Shown here: positions 6,986-7,206 of the stretch, one piece after another
How positions within the stretch are numbered: the first letter of the stretch is position 1
How the letters are laid out: every line of letters starts with the position of its first letter
Assembly: GCA_023460875.1 (NCBI GenBank)
Contig: JAEWOQ010000447.1
Location: 1-7,206, forward strand
Source: Pseudomonadota bacterium
GTDB lineage: Bacteria; Myxococcota_A; Polyangia; Polyangiales; Polyangiaceae
Direction: 5' to 3'
Length of the DNA: 7,206 nucleotides
Made by a program: the position numbers and the translations under genes
The notes under the pieces: generated by a model
The model's input: the letters and a program-made list of their open reading frames with translations, nothing else
Told to the model about the DNA's origin: nothing
Database searches by the model: none

Positions 6986-7192
6986 ATGGCGAAGGACCTG
7001 CGCATTTCGGCCTCCCTCCTCCTCGACTCCGTCACCACTCCGCCACCACTCCGCCACCACTCCGCCACCACTCCGCCACCACTCCGCCACCAAGGAGGCC
7101 CTGCGCAAGACGATCCCGGGGCTATCGAGTACGGCGCAAGTGAGCAACGAGTGGTTCACGCTCAATCGGCTTCCGTAATCAAGCTGCGATGA
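6986..7192 (+). CDS. small ORF of unknown function, frame set by an 11-base repeat
   Basis: A 68-residue ORF runs from ATG 6986, six bases after a good Shine-Dalgarno, to TGA at 7190-7192. Its first 17 residues, MAKDLRISASLLLDSVT, look like ordinary protein. Residues 14-35 are encoded by six copies of an 11-base repeat and read as low-complexity TPPPLRHHSAT. The C-terminal part after the repeat is unremarkable. If only one repeat copy were present (or four, or seven), the frame would instead continue as KEALRKTIPGLSSTAQV and onward to TAA at 7176-7178, giving for one copy a compact 45-residue protein that looks more natural. It may therefore be a small gene broken by repeat expansion, a phase-variable gene, or chance. 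I do not recognise the family. Confidence 0.35.
   Translation: MAKDLRISASLLLDSVTTPPPLRHHSATTPPPLRHQGGPAQDDPGAIEYGASEQRVVHAQSASVIKLR
7026..7091. repeat. 11-base tandem repeat x6
   Basis: Six head-to-tail copies of ACTCCGCCACC start at 7026, 7037, 7048, 7059, 7070 and 7081. Only the first differs, with T for C at its seventh base; the other five are identical, which points to recent expansion by slippage. The unit is not a multiple of three, so each added or lost copy shifts the reading frame of the ORF that starts at 6986. All three frames stay open through the array and stop at 7143, 7178 or 7192. Confidence 0.95.
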
Positions 7193-7206
7193 CAGTAGCC
7201 CACGGT

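Noticed and set aside
6902..7165. A minus-strand open frame with AEWWRSGGGVV repeats
   Set aside because: This is the 11-base array read in reverse; there is no ribosome site and no conserved protein beyond the repeat.

Overview
The window is very GC-rich, and coding runs on both strands with G/C-ending codons. Together with a large HNH protein that reads like a family common in myxobacteria, this suggests a myxobacterium or a similar high-GC deltaproteobacterium. The organism assignment is inference from composition and protein style, not from a marker gene.

Region 1 (1-4065, + strand) is part of a BREX phage-defence locus. The 3' end of brxB (DUF1788) runs in from the left edge. A 49-base gap with small direct repeats follows, and then a complete 1205-residue brxC, the large BREX ATPase with intact Walker A and Walker B motifs. 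In the usual type I order (brxA-brxB-brxC-pglX-pglZ-brxL) the methyltransferase gene pglX would come next. It does not.

Region 2 (4001-6103, - strand) is a convergent 700-residue HNH nuclease-family gene whose 3' end overlaps brxC by 65 bases. Its HNH site looks intact. The protein carries an internal duplication of a helical module and in-frame 15-base repeats in its linkers. A good sigma70-type promoter lies so close to its ATG that the mRNA should be nearly leaderless.

Region 3 (6104-7206) has no convincing conventional gene and is dominated by short-period repeats. Two arrays of one 22-base repeat family face each other in opposite orientation (about 6292-6445 and 6511-6730). A 21-base array (6785-6931) follows, and its last three units each hold an operator-like inverted repeat. 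Next comes a small ORF with a good ribosome binding site (start 6986), interrupted after 13 codons by six copies of an 11-base repeat (7026-7091). Because 11 is not a multiple of three, copy number sets the reading frame downstream.

Taken together, brxB and brxC belong to a host-defence operon, while the HNH gene plus repeat block (about 3.1 kb) sits where the rest of the operon would be expected. Whether pglX, pglZ and brxL resume beyond 7206 cannot be seen here. The 22-base inverted array pair and the 11-base frame-setting array are the least explained structures.
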